64,000 nt of DNA, taken from contig NZ_BMPY01000004.1 in assembly GCF_014647835.1 (NCBI RefSeq), forward strand, positions 92,234 through 156,233, read 5' to 3'. This DNA is from Microbispora rosea subsp. aerata (GTDB taxonomy: Bacteria > Actinomycetota > Actinomycetes > Streptosporangiales > Streptosporangiaceae). Below are positions 1 through 10,017 of the stretch, in pieces; within the stretch, counting starts at the first letter, position 1; each line of letters opens with the position of its first letter. The notes under the pieces are model-generated. The model was not told the origin of the DNA and did not search any database. It saw nothing but the letters and a program-made list of their open reading frames with translations. Made by a program: the position numbers and the translations under genes.

Positions 1-1
1 G

Positions 2-889
2 GGCGCCGTCTTCGGCGTGATCCTGCTCGCCGCGATGCTGGCCTCGTTCTTCGGCACGGCCCGCGCGCCCTTCACCGGGCCGCAGAAGTCCGAGGGGACG
101 CTGCGGGAGCAGCTTTCCGCCGCCCGCACGAGCAGGCAGTTCCTGTGGCTGCTCGGGCTCAGCTCGGCGCAGACGCTCGGGGCCGGCGTGATGCTCGCCG
201 GGGCGCCCTACTTCGCCGCCTACACGCTCGACGACACCTCCGCCACCACCACGCTCTTCGCGGCGCTCGTGGGGCCGATGCTGGTCACGATGCCGCTGTG
301 GGTGTGGCTGGCCCGCAAGCTCGACAAGCGCGGCGCGATGATCCTGTCCGGCATGCTGTTCACGGTCGGCGCGCTGCTGCTCCTCGCGACGCCCGCGTTC
401 GGCGGGCTGTACGCGCACCTGTGCGTGATGATCGTGGGCCTCGGCTACGCGGGCCTGCAACTGCTGCAGTTCTCCATGCTCGCCGACGTCATCGCGTACG
501 ACGGCGTGGTGAGCGGCGAACGCAGGGGCGGGGTCTTCACCGGCCTGTGGACCGCGGTGGAGAACGCGGTCGCGGCGCTCGGCGCGACCGCGTACGGATG
601 GGTGCTGAGCATGGGAGGCTTCATCTCCTCCGACCCCGAGCACCCGGTGACCCAGCCGGACAGCGCCCTGGTCGCCGTGGTGATAGGCGTGACCGTGGTG
701 CCCGCGCTGATCACGTTCGCGGGCGTGCTGATGACGCTCAAGTATGACCTGACCGCCGACCGCATCGCCGCCGCCACCGGCACGGCCGAAACCACGACCG
801 GAACCACGGCGGCCGTCCCCGTCGGCGAGGAGACCGGGCAGGACGGCGGGCGGCCCGACCCCGGCGACACGCACCGCGCCGGGAACTGA
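2..889 (+). CDS. MFS sugar:cation symporter (GPH / MFS_2 family), 5' partial
   Basis: The frame is open from base 2, so the N-terminal half lies outside the window; 295 residues are visible. They contain about six hydrophobic helices and the charged cytoplasmic loop ARKLDKRG. The segment MLADVIAYDGVVSGERRGG (about 500-530) is typical of glycoside-pentoside-hexuronide:cation symporters (MFS_2), which import sugars with Na+ or H+. The last 40 residues are a low-complexity Thr/Ala/Gly tail, probably cytoplasmic. The gene stands alone before a 627-bp spacer. The substrate cannot be told from this part. The family call is fairly safe; the sugar-import role is by analogy. Confidence 0.8.
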   Translation, partial: GAVFGVILLAAMLASFFGTARAPFTGPQKSEGTLREQLSAARTSRQFLWLLGLSSAQTLGAGVMLAGAPYFAAYTLDDTSATTTLFAALVGPMLVTMPLWVWLARKLDKRGAMILSGMLFTVGALLLLATPAFGGLYAHLCVMIVGLGYAGLQLLQFSMLADVIAYDGVVSGERRGGVFTGLWTAVENAVAALGATAYGWVLSMGGFISSDPEHPVTQPDSALVAVVIGVTVVPALITFAGVLMTLKYDLTADRIAAATGTAETTTGTTAAVPVGEETGQDGGRPDPGDTHRAGN

Positions 890-1516
890 CCTGACCGCGC
901 GGTCCGCCGGATCGCCACACCGGTCGACCGGGCGGTATGCGGGCGGGCGGCTCTCTCGGCGCGATGGAACGCCACGGCCGGCCGGCGGTTCGCACCGGCC
1001 GGGACGTGCCGCTGAAGCCCGGGCGGCGGATGAGCGGCACCCGCACGGCGAAGCCATGCCATCCCAGTGCGATCTCGGCAAACCCCCCGTTGAGCGCGGG
1101 ACAGCTCGATCGGGCGAGTGCGATCGCAGCGCCGGCGCGCGACGGCTGAGGCTCATCTGAAGGCCGGCCGCCGGCGTCGCCCGCGGGGCGCTCACCCCGC
1201 TCTGCCGCGGACGCCGGACCGGCCCTTGGAGCAGGCGTTCGCCGTACGCAGCGGGAGGCCCCGGGGTGGTTTCGGCGCCGGGCTCGGCCGGGCTCGGGAG
1301 GGACCGGAACGACCTTAAGCGCGCTTCAAGGCGGCGGCTTCGCCGATCATGCCCATGACCTGCGGATTGTCTCCCATCGACGGGCGATTTCGGGCTAAAG
1401 GAGTCTTAAGAGAAGGTAGATACTTTAGCCTTTGGACCGATTTATCCCCACATGTCGGGTCGTAGCGCACCATAATGGCGACTTCCCCAGCGTCTAACCC
1501 CCACTGGAGGAAGATC
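890..1516. other. 627-bp intergenic region with an inverted repeat
   Basis: No frame here has a convincing start, ribosome site or family resemblance. The part from about 1370 to 1480 is less GC-rich than its surroundings and probably holds the promoter and 5' leader of the CAP-domain gene. It includes an inverted repeat, GGCTAAAG (1393-1400) and CTTTAGCC (1423-1430), separated by 22 bases. I looked for a c-di-AMP (ydaO) riboswitch, often found before actinobacterial cell-wall genes, and saw no matching core. Confidence 0.4.
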
Positions 1517-2440
1517 GTGAATAGAGCGCTCGGAGCGGTCCTGTGCCTCGGAAGCCTCGCGGCCGTCGGCATGGCGGCCGGTCCCGCTCAGGCCGAGGCT
1601 CAGCACGGGAGCTGCCGGGTCGCCGCCGCCAAGCCCCACGTCGACCTGGACGGCAAGATCCGCGCCGCGGGTTCGCGGGCCGGCTGCACCGACGCCGCCC
1701 GGTTCCGGGTCCGGATCGTGAACAGCAGGCCGGGCCCCGACCGCGTGGTCAAGAGCGGCTCCAAGGTGGTCAGGAACGCGCGCGTCGTGGTCGCCCTGCC
1801 CTGCGTGGACGGCGCCTACTACAGCGTCGTCACCGACTACCGCGGCCACGTGTCGCGCTCGAAGCCGGTGCGCCTCGACTGCGACGTCCCCACCCCGATC
1901 ACCTCGCCCACCTCCTCCCCACGGCCCTCCGCCGCCCCCACGGCGCCTCCCACCGCCGTCCCCTCCGCGAGCCCCTCCGCGAAACCGTCCGCGAAGCCGT
2001 CCGCGGGCGTCCCCGCCCCCACCACCCCCGGCACCGCCCCCACGAACGGCTCTGAGGTGGGCACCGCCATCGAGAACGAGGTCGTGCGCCTCACCAACGT
2101 CGAGCGGGCCAAGGCCGGCTGCGCCCCGCTGAAGCACGACGCGCGGCTGCGCGCGGCCGCGTACGCCCACTCGGCCGACATGTCCGCCAAGAACTACTTC
2201 GACCACACGTCCAAGGACGGCCGCTCCTTCGCCGACCGCATCACGGCCGCCGGCTACCGCTGGCGGGCGGCGGCGGAGAACATCGCCAAGGGCTACAGCA
2301 CGGCCCAGGCGGTGGTGCAGGGCTGGATGAACAGCCCCGGGCACCGGCAGAACATCCTCAACTGCTCCTACACCGACATCGGGGTCGGGTACGTCGCCGC
2401 GGGCGGCCCGTACTGGACCCAGGACTTCGGCCGGCAGTAG
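1517..2440 (+). CDS. Secreted CAP-domain (SCP/PR1-like) protein
   Basis: The GTG start at 1517 follows GGAGGA (1506-1511) and gives a clean signal peptide with a likely cut after AQA near residue 26. An ATG at 1475 would add 14 residues before the signal and lacks a ribosome site. The mature protein has an N-terminal domain (about 27-122) with three cysteines, then a Pro/Ser/Ala linker (about 123-185) with PSAKPSAKPSAG repeats, then a CAP domain (about 186-307). The CAP part shows NVERAKAGC, YFDHTSKDG, AENIAKG, WMNSPGHRQNIL and YWTQDFG, so the cavity histidine and glutamate positions look intact. CAP proteins of bacteria are extracellular and of mostly unknown activity. The N-terminal domain is not recognised. 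Confidence 0.85.
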   Translation: MNRALGAVLCLGSLAAVGMAAGPAQAEAQHGSCRVAAAKPHVDLDGKIRAAGSRAGCTDAARFRVRIVNSRPGPDRVVKSGSKVVRNARVVVALPCVDGAYYSVVTDYRGHVSRSKPVRLDCDVPTPITSPTSSPRPSAAPTAPPTAVPSASPSAKPSAKPSAGVPAPTTPGTAPTNGSEVGTAIENEVVRLTNVERAKAGCAPLKHDARLRAAAYAHSADMSAKNYFDHTSKDGRSFADRITAAGYRWRAAAENIAKGYSTAQAVVQGWMNSPGHRQNILNCSYTDIGVGYVAAGGPYWTQDFGRQ

Positions 2441-2459
2441 GCCACACCGGGTTGTGCGG

Positions 2460-2491
2460 GAGCGGGGACGCCACGCCCGGCGTCCCCGCTC
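2460..2491 (+). terminator. Hairpin terminator after the CAP-domain gene
   Basis: Perfect 13-bp stem, GAGCGGGGACGCC (2460-2472) and GGCGTCCCCGCTC (2479-2491), with a 6-base loop, 20 bases after the stop codon. There is no T-run, as is common in GC-rich actinobacteria. Confidence 0.7.
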
Positions 2492-2525
2492 TCACCCGTG
2501 ATCGGAGGCGAAAACGGCGGTCTTC

Positions 2526-2555
2526 TGGACACCTCGGACCACTGCGGCGGATACT
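2526..2555 (+). promoter_or_regulatory. Candidate promoter giving a leaderless FHA transcript
   Basis: TGGACA (2526-2531) and GATACT (2550-2555) lie 18 bases apart and resemble -35 and -10 boxes. The ATG at 2562 is 6 bases past the -10 box, where transcription would start, and no ribosome-binding sequence is seen. This is inference from spacing only. Confidence 0.4.
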
Positions 2556-2561
2556 CCTTTC

Positions 2562-3095
2562 ATGAGCTCTCCCCCGGTTCGCGCCTCGGACGGGGACCGC
2601 GAGCGCGCGCTGAGCGAGCTTCGCGACCGGGCCGCCGAAGGACATCTGTCCATGGAGACCTTCGTCGGCCGGGTGGACCTGGCGCTCCGCGCTCGCAACC
2701 GCAGCGAGCTGGACGAGTTGGTCGCGGACCTCCCGCACCGTGGGCGCTGGCGCAGAAGGATCACCGATGCCGTGGCGTCCATCTCGGAGCTGAGCAGCCG
2801 GATCGAGTCCGCCTGGCGGCGTCCGCGGCTGCCCAGGCTCGCCCTGCCCACCGACGGCCGGACCCGCTACCTGGTCGGCCGCGGCTCCTCGTGCGATCTC
2901 GTCCTCGCCGATCTGACCGTCTCACGGGTCCACGCCGAGCTGCGGCGGGAGCAGGACTCCTGGCTGCTCGTCGACCTCGGGTCGATGAACGGCACCCGGC
3001 TGAACGGCTGGCGGCTGGTCGGCCCGGCGTCCGTGCGGGCCGGCGACGAGGTGGCCTTCGGCGACTGCGTGTTCCTGGTCTCGATCCAGACCTGA
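2562..3095 (+). CDS. DUF1707 - FHA domain protein
   Basis: 177 residues. Residues about 8-60 match the DUF1707 pattern (RASDGDRERALSELRDRAAEGHLS, here split: RASDGDRERA then LRDRAAEGHLSMETF), a short helical domain common at the N-terminus of actinobacterial membrane or signalling proteins. Residues about 100-175 are an FHA domain with the phosphothreonine-binding residues in GRGSSCDLV, VSRVHAEL and GSMNGTRLNG. It therefore probably binds a Thr-phosphorylated partner, for example a substrate of Ser/Thr kinases such as those at 39-45 kb. There is no membrane segment, so it should be cytoplasmic. It is monocistronic and convergent with ilvC. The partner is unknown. Confidence 0.85.
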   Translation: MSSPPVRASDGDRERALSELRDRAAEGHLSMETFVGRVDLALRARNRSELDELVADLPHRGRWRRRITDAVASISELSSRIESAWRRPRLPRLALPTDGRTRYLVGRGSSCDLVLADLTVSRVHAELRREQDSWLLVDLGSMNGTRLNGWRLVGPASVRAGDEVAFGDCVFLVSIQT

Positions 3096-3170
3096 TCCCG
3101 GCCGTACGCCCGCGTACGGCGGGACGGCCGTGGCGCGCGCGGAGCCGGGGAAACGCGACGCGGCGCCGCT

Positions 3171-3190
3171 CCCCACCCTGCCCGGTGGGG
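3171..3190. terminator. Candidate bidirectional terminator between the FHA gene and ilvC
   Basis: CCCCACC (3171-3177) and GGTGGGG (3184-3190) form a 7-bp stem in the 129-bp spacer between two convergent genes; flanking CGGCG/CGCCG could lengthen it. No T-run. Confidence 0.35.
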
Positions 3191-3224
3191 CGCGACGCCG
3201 CGGTCACTCGAGCGTTCGCGGGCG

Positions 3225-4798
<1,574 letters not shown>

Positions 4799-4841
4799 GC
4801 CATCTCCTCGCGCTGCTGGTCGTTGTCGCTCCGGGCCGGGC

Positions 4842-6587
4842 TCACTCTCCGCCCTCCCAGTTCGGCGCCATGTCCCGGGCGTACTTGATGTCGTCGTTGC
4901 TGGTGCCCGCGGCGACCATCGGCCAGACCATGGCGTCCTTGTGGACGACGAAGTCGACCACGACCGGCACGTCGTTGATCTCCATGGCCTTGCGGATCGT
5001 CTCGTCCACGTCCTCGGGACGCTCGCACCGCAGGCCGACACAACCGTACGCCTCGGCGAGCTTCACGAAGTCCGGAATCCGCTTGACCTGCTGCAGATCG
5101 GTGTTGGAGTAACGCTCGTCGTAGAACAGGGTCTGCCACTGGCGGACCATGCCGAGGTTGCCGTTGTTGATGACGGCCACCTTGATCGGCACACCCTCGA
5201 TCGCGCAGGTCGCCAGCTCCTGGTTGGTCATCTGGAAGCAGCCGTCGCCGTCGATGGCCCAGACCACGGTGTCCGGGCGCCCCATCTTCGCGCCCATCGC
5301 GGCCGGGACGGCGAAGCCCATCGTGCCCGCGCCGCCGGAGTTGATGAACGTGCCCGGCTTTTCGTACTTGATGAACTGCGCGGCCCACATCTGGTGCTGG
5401 CCGACGCCCGCGACATAGATCGCGTCGGGGCCGACGAGCGCGCTGAGCCGCTCGATGACGTACTGCGGGGCCAGCGAGCCGTCGTCGAACTCCTCGTACC
5501 CCAGCGGGTAGGTCTCCTTGTAGCCGTTGAGGACGCGCCACCACGCGGTGTAGTCGCCCTTGCGGCCTTCGGCCTGCTCGTTGCGCACCGCCGTGATCAG
5601 GTCGCCGATCACCTCGCGGCAGTCGCCCACGATCGGAACGTCGGCGTGGCGGTTCTTGGAGATCTCCGCCGGGTCGATGTCGGCGTGGATGACCTTGGCG
5701 TTCGGGGCGAAGCTGGACAGCTCCCCGGTCACCCGGTCGTCGAACCGGGTGCCCAGCGCGATCAGCAGGTCCGAGCGCTGCAGGGCGCCGACCGCGGCCA
5801 CACTGCCGTGCATGCCGGGCATGCCCATGTGCTGGGGGTGGCTGTCGGGGAAGGTGCCCCTGGCCATCAGCGTGGTGACCACCGGAATGCCGGTCAGCTC
5901 GGCCAGCTCCAGCAGCTCGGCCGAGGCCCGCGCCTTGTGCACGCCGCCGCCCACGTAGAACACCGGCCGCTTGGCCTCCATCATCAGCCGGGCGGCCTCG
6001 CGGATCTGCTTGGAGTGCGGCCGGGTCACCGGGCGGTAGCCGGGCAGCTGCATGACCGGCGGCCAGGAGAAGGTCGTCGTCGCCTGCAGGGCGTCCTTGG
6101 CGATGTCCACCAGGACCGGCCCGGGGCGGCCGGTGCCGGCGATGTGGAACGCCTCGGCGATGGTCCGCGGGATGTCCTCGGCCTTGGTCACCAGGAAGTT
6201 GTGCTTGGTGATCGGCATCGTGATGCCGGAGATGTCCGCCTCCTGGAAGGCGTCGGTCCCGATCAGCGGCGTGGCGACCTGGCCGGTTATGGCGACGATC
6301 GGCACCGAGTCCATGTACGCGTCGGCGATGGGGGTGACCAGGTTGGTCGCGCCCGGGCCGCTGGTGGCCATGCAGACCCCGACCTTGCCGGTCGCCTGCG
6401 CGTACCCCTCGGCCGCGTGGCCGGCGCCCTGCTCGTGCCGTACAAGCACGTGCCGGACCTTGGTCGAGTCGTAGAGGGGATCGTAAGCGGGGAGAATGGC
6501 CCCGCCAGGAATCCCGAACACCGTGTCGACCCCGACCTGCTCCAGCGCCCGCACGAGGGCCTGGGCACCTGTCATTTTCTCGGTCAT
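4842..6587 (-). CDS. ilvB: Acetolactate synthase large (catalytic) subunit
   Basis: 581 residues. A ThDP- and FAD-dependent enzyme that joins two pyruvates, or pyruvate and 2-oxobutyrate, as the first common step of branched-chain amino acid synthesis. The catalytic Glu is in [14 protein letters not shown], and the ThDP motif runs from GDGCFQM to AVINN in the C-terminal third. I chose the ATG at 6587 because AAGGAA lies 8 bases upstream. A start at 6647 is in frame, but its codon touches the U-run of the attenuator terminator (6648-6681) and would add an unlikely Ser/Thr/Ala-rich tail. First structural gene of ilvB-ilvN-ilvC. Confidence 0.95.
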   Translation of the reverse strand: MTEKMTGAQALVRALEQVGVDTVFGIPGGAILPAYDPLYDSTKVRHVLVRHEQGAGHAAEGYAQATGKVGVCMATSGPGATNLVTPIADAYMDSVPIVAITGQVATPLIGTDAFQEADISGITMPITKHNFLVTKAEDIPRTIAEAFHIAGTGRPGPVLVDIAKDALQATTTFSWPPVMQLPGYRPVTRPHSKQIREAARLMMEAKRPVFYVGGGVHKARASAELLELAELTGIPVVTTLMARGTFPDSHPQHMGMPGMHGSVAAVGALQRSDLLIALGTRFDDRVTGELSSFAPNAKVIHADIDPAEISKNRHADVPIVGDCREVIGDLITAVRNEQAEGRKGDYTAWWRVLNGYKETYPLGYEEFDDGSLAPQYVIERLSALVGPDAIYVAGVGQHQMWAAQFIKYEKPGTFINSGGAGTMGFAVPAAMGAKMGRPDTVVWAIDGDGCFQMTNQELATCAIEGVPIKVAVINNGNLGMVRQWQTLFYDERYSNTDLQQVKRIPDFVKLAEAYGCVGLRCERPEDVDETIRKAMEINDVPVVVDFVVHKDAMVWPMVAAGTSNDDIKYARDMAPNWEGGE

Positions 6588-6647
6588 CGGCTCGTTCCTT
6601 GTGGCTGAGCTTGCTGTGGCTGGGCTGCTAGGCGTGACTCCTGGCAT

Positions 6648-6681
6648 AAAAAATGCCCCATCCGCCGGGCGGAGCTGGGGC
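6648..6681 (-). terminator. ilv attenuator terminator
   Basis: On the minus strand GCCCCA (6681-6676) pairs with TGGGGC (6660-6655), enclosing a second stem TCCGC/GCGGA, and is followed directly by six T (6653-6648). It lies between the leader peptide and ilvB, so it is an intrinsic terminator within the operon leader. The leader-peptide end (6717-6709, GC-rich) can instead pair with 6689-6679, which overlaps the first arm of the terminator: a plausible antiterminator. Confidence 0.8.
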
Positions 6682-6703
6682 GCGCGCAGGACCGAGTGCT
6701 TCG

Positions 6704-6751
6704 TCAGGCTGCGCGCCTGCGAAGTACTACGAGAATCCCACCGCTATGCAT
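6704..6751 (-). CDS. ilvB operon leader peptide
   Basis: A 15-codon frame encoding [15 protein letters not shown]. Five consecutive codons for regulated amino acids (Ile, Leu, Val, Val, Leu) stand 22 bases before the terminator hairpin. A ribosome delayed there for lack of charged branched-chain tRNAs would leave the GC-rich 3' end of the leader free to pair downstream and prevent the terminator; a ribosome reaching the stop would mask it. Such attenuation of ilv operons is known in bacteria including actinobacteria. The peptide has no ribosome-binding site, and its ATG lies where transcription should begin, so it may be translated leaderless. Confidence 0.8.
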   Translation of the reverse strand: MHSGGILVVLRRRAA

Positions 6752-6757
6752 GGCTAC

Positions 6758-6787
6758 ACCATGTCCCACGGAGCACCCCCGCGTCAA
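6758..6787 (-). promoter_or_regulatory. Candidate ilv operon promoter
   Basis: On the minus strand TTGACG (6787-6782) and CATGGT (6763-6758) are separated by 18 bases. The leader-peptide ATG begins 6 bases beyond, at the expected transcription start. The TTGACG box is a strong -35 match; the -10 box is weaker. Confidence 0.5.
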
Positions 6788-7047
6788 ATCATCTGGGACG
6801 CCCGTCTCGCCATCCAAGACGGACCCCACCGTCGTGATCATGCGATTCACCGACCCGGCTTTCGCGGACGGCCCGGATGACCGGCGCGCCCGCCGGGCCC
6901 GATCCCGGCCCGGCCAGGCATTCGGCCATGGTGGCCCGGCCGCCCGATCGGGAACGGGAAACGCCCAGGTCAGGCCGAGTGTACGGCACGCGACCGCGAC
7001 ACCGCCAAGGCGCGCGGCGCGCGACGAGACCATGACGCTGGAGGGCG

Positions 7048-9831
7048 TCAGGCGGTGTTCTGAAGGGTGGTGGTGGGCATCAGGGAGTCGAGGCCGCGCG
7101 CGGTCATGGGGCGGGCCACGAGGTAGCCCTGGCCGCGCGTGCAGCCCATCGAGCGCAGCAGCTCGAGCTGCTCGGGACGCTCGATGCCCTCGGCGACCAC
7201 GATCAGGCCGAGGTCGTTGCCGAGCTGCACGATCGTCTTCGTCAGCAGGGTCAGCGTGTCGTCACGGCCGAGCCCGGAGACGAACGACGGATCGATCTTG
7301 ATCATGTCGACCGGAAGCTGGCGCAGGAACGCGAGAGACGCGTAGCCGGTGCCGAAATCGTCGATGGCCAGCCGTACGCCGAGGGCCCGCAGCTCCGACA
7401 GCCTGCTGATCGTCTCGCCGGCGTCCTCGACCAGCATCTCCTCGATGACCTCGAGGGTCAGCGCGCTGGCGGGCAGCCCGCTCTCGCGCAGCGCCTCCGC
7501 CACGGTCTCCACGAAGCGCGGGGCCATGATCTGCCGCGCGGACAGGTTCAGCGCCAGCCCGATGTCCCAGGACGACGCGCGCCAGGCCGCCACCTCGCGG
7601 CACGCCTCGCGCAGGATCCACTCGCTCAGCGGCACGATGATCCCGGTGTCCTCGGCGGGCCCGAGGAACTGCTCGGGCGACACGAACGTGCTGCCCCGCC
7701 ACCAGCGCACCAGCGCCTCCACGGCGGTGACCCGCGAGGTGGCCAGGTCGACCACGGGCTGATACTCGATCGCGAACTGGTTCTCCAGCAGCGCCCGCTG
7801 CAGGTCGGAGGCGATCTCCAGGCGACGCAGGACGTCGGCGTGCATGTGGGTGGCGAAGACCTCCACCCGGCGCCCGCCGAGCTCCTTGGCCCGCGACATC
7901 GCCACGTCGGCGTTGCGCAGCAGGTCTCCGGGGGGAAGGCCGTCCTCGGCGAACGCCACGCCGACGCTGGCCGTCAGCGCGATGTCCCGGTCCGCGACCC
8001 GGAACGGCTCGTTGGAGACCGCGCGGACGAGCCGCTCGGCCAGGTCGATGGCGGTCTGCGCGTCGGTGCCGGACGCGCCGCCCTCCAGCAGCACCGCGAA
8101 CTCGTCCCCGCCCCACCGGGCGAGAGTGTCGTCGGCCCGTACGGCCGAGCGCAGCCGGCGGGCGGCCTGGCCGAGCAGGTGGTCACCGCTGGCGTGGCCG
8201 ACCGAGTCGTTGACGGAGGTGAAGCCGTCGAGGTCCAGGAAGATCACCGCGGTCCCGCCCGCGCCGCGGCGGGTGAGCACGTCCCGGGTGCGTTCCTCGA
8301 AGTAGGCCCGGTTGGGCAGGCCGGTGGCCCCGTCGTGGAAGGTCAGGTGGGTGACCTGGTTGCGCAGGGCCACCTGGTCGCTGAGGTCGCGGATCGTGAC
8401 CAGGACGAGGTCGTCGTCGCGCACGTGCCGGGCGGCGACCGACTCGGTGGGCCGCCAGGTGCCGTCCCAGGCCCGGAACCGGCAGGAGATGCGCGTGCCG
8501 CCCTCCTGATCCGGCCCGCCCTCCTGCGCCGGTCCGTCCTCCTGATCCGGCCCGTCGTCCTCGTCCGTCATGCGGTCGAGCAGGGCCTGTACGGCGGGCA
8601 GGTCCTCGGGGTGGATGTAGTCGAAGATCGGCCGGCCGACGACGTCCTCCGGGCGGTAGCCGTACGTCGCCTCGATGCCGGGGCCGACCTCCTGGACGGC
8701 TCCGGCGGGGTCGCACACGAGCACGACGTCGCCGGTGCTCTCGGCGAGCCTGCGCAACTGCTGCTCGCCGACGTCGACGAGGCGGCGCATGCCCGCGGTC
8801 TCGACCAGGAGCACGAACAGCCGTCCGAGCAGGACGAGGACGACCGTGGCGGCCACGACCACCAGGGCGGCGTCGCGGCTGCCGCCGATCGCGTACAGGG
8901 CGGCGACGAGCGTGGCGACGGCGACCAGCACGAGCGGGGTGGCCGCCGCCAGCGCGGGCGGCAGCGCCATGACCGGCCGGTCCTCCTGCACCCACGGGGC
9001 GACGGCGAGGACGAGCAGCATGGCCGGGACGACGAGCCCGGCCGCGAGCGGCGGGGTGTCGCCGTCGAGACGGGACAGGGCCATCGCCATCTCCGCGACC
9101 GTGATCGCCGTGAGCACCCCCACGCCGGTGAGCCCGACCACCCGGTTGCCCGACCGGGACGCCGCCACGGCCGGCGTCACCGCGCAGGTCGCGAGCAGGC
9201 AGACCACGGGCAGCGCGAGCGCGACGAAGAAGGCGCCGGTGTCATCCGCCTTCTTGAACGCGGGGCCGAGCACGGCCACCCAGGCCACGGCGAAGACCGA
9301 CGCCGCGGCCAGGTAGGCGTCGGCCGCCTGCCGTATCACCCCCCGCGTGAACGCGGGTGGTTTCACCGACAGCCCGCAGCCGATCGCGAGCTGCACGGAT
9401 CCGACGAGCATGAGCAGGTCGGCGAAGGTGAGCACGAACGGCGTGCCGTCCGCCACGGGCCGTACGCCGACGCCGAGGAGCCAGGTCAGCGACCCGGCGG
9501 CCATCCACCGCCAGGCGCCGGGCTGACGCCGATGGGCGGGGACCACGCGGGAGGCGGCCATGATCAACGAGACCGCGGCGAGCAGGCCGGTGACGACCCC
9601 CGCGACCGCGGTCACGATCGGCGCCGAGCCTCCGGTGACCAGGGCCACCACGACCGACACCGCGCCGAGCCCGGCCGCGGTGGTGACTGAGACCCGGGGG
9701 TCACGCCTCACGTTCACGCGCGTCGCCTCTGCACCTGTCGCCGATAGCCCACCGGCCGACGTGTCCTCCGGGGTTTCCACGGAGGGCGGGGTCGTGTCAG
9801 CGTCGCCGGAACCGGTGGGGTTTTCCGTCAC
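7048..9831 (-). CDS. Membrane PAS-GGDEF-EAL protein (cyclic di-GMP synthase/phosphodiesterase)
   Basis: 927 residues from the GTG at 9831, preceded by GGGAGGGGAA. Residues about 30-350 hold eight to ten hydrophobic helices; a PAS domain follows (about 360-470), then GGDEF (about 495-665) and EAL (about 685-925). The GGDEF motif is intact (ARWGGDEFAVLL) and a product-inhibition RxxD site (RADD) lies five residues before it. The EAL side also looks catalytic: EALVRWW, LNLSARQ, LEVIEE, IDDFGTGY, KIDPSFV and AEGIE. It could both make and degrade c-di-GMP, with the membrane and PAS parts sensing an input. A tandem repeat expands a PAS loop (see 8498-8569). Which activity dominates is not visible. 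Confidence 0.9.
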   Translation of the reverse strand: MTENPTGSGDADTTPPSVETPEDTSAGGLSATGAEATRVNVRRDPRVSVTTAAGLGAVSVVVALVTGGSAPIVTAVAGVVTGLLAAVSLIMAASRVVPAHRRQPGAWRWMAAGSLTWLLGVGVRPVADGTPFVLTFADLLMLVGSVQLAIGCGLSVKPPAFTRGVIRQAADAYLAAASVFAVAWVAVLGPAFKKADDTGAFFVALALPVVCLLATCAVTPAVAASRSGNRVVGLTGVGVLTAITVAEMAMALSRLDGDTPPLAAGLVVPAMLLVLAVAPWVQEDRPVMALPPALAAATPLVLVAVATLVAALYAIGGSRDAALVVVAATVVLVLLGRLFVLLVETAGMRRLVDVGEQQLRRLAESTGDVVLVCDPAGAVQEVGPGIEATYGYRPEDVVGRPIFDYIHPEDLPAVQALLDRMTDEDDGPDQEDGPAQEGGPDQEGGTRISCRFRAWDGTWRPTESVAARHVRDDDLVLVTIRDLSDQVALRNQVTHLTFHDGATGLPNRAYFEERTRDVLTRRGAGGTAVIFLDLDGFTSVNDSVGHASGDHLLGQAARRLRSAVRADDTLARWGGDEFAVLLEGGASGTDAQTAIDLAERLVRAVSNEPFRVADRDIALTASVGVAFAEDGLPPGDLLRNADVAMSRAKELGGRRVEVFATHMHADVLRRLEIASDLQRALLENQFAIEYQPVVDLATSRVTAVEALVRWWRGSTFVSPEQFLGPAEDTGIIVPLSEWILREACREVAAWRASSWDIGLALNLSARQIMAPRFVETVAEALRESGLPASALTLEVIEEMLVEDAGETISRLSELRALGVRLAIDDFGTGYASLAFLRQLPVDMIKIDPSFVSGLGRDDTLTLLTKTIVQLGNDLGLIVVAEGIERPEQLELLRSMGCTRGQGYLVARPMTARGLDSLMPTTTLQNTA
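8498..8569 (-). repeat. 18-bp tandem repeat inside the PAS coding region
   Basis: Four 18-bp units (8498-8515, 8516-8533, 8534-8551, 8552-8569), the last one degenerate, encode a repeating six-residue acidic unit of the type GPDQE(D/G). The frame is kept, so copy number could vary without breaking the gene. The loop lies in the PAS domain. Confidence 0.75.
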
Positions 9832-10017
9832 TTCCCCTCCCGTTCTCGACTCGGCTTTACTCTCCCTGTCACATGGCCAGTGTGCGCACAACCGCTGATC
9901 GAGAGGGGGACAACGGGCGAGTCGTCACCGATCTGATAACCAGCCGTGCACGTTGAGCATCAACGTACGCACCCCAGGTCACGAGGCAGCCACGTTCCGG
10001 AATCCTTAATGGAGCGG

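Noticed and set aside
1318-1500. c-di-AMP riboswitch before the secreted CAP-domain gene
   Set aside because: The expected conserved core was not found by eye; only a simple inverted repeat is visible.
1315-1572. Small minus-strand gene upstream of the CAP-domain gene
   Set aside because: It overlaps the ribosome site and signal peptide of the CAP gene and has no start signal of its own.
6588-6647. N-terminal extension of ilvB to an ATG at 6647
   Set aside because: The codon abuts the U-run of the attenuator terminator and has no ribosome site; the ATG at 6587 has AAGGAA at the proper distance.
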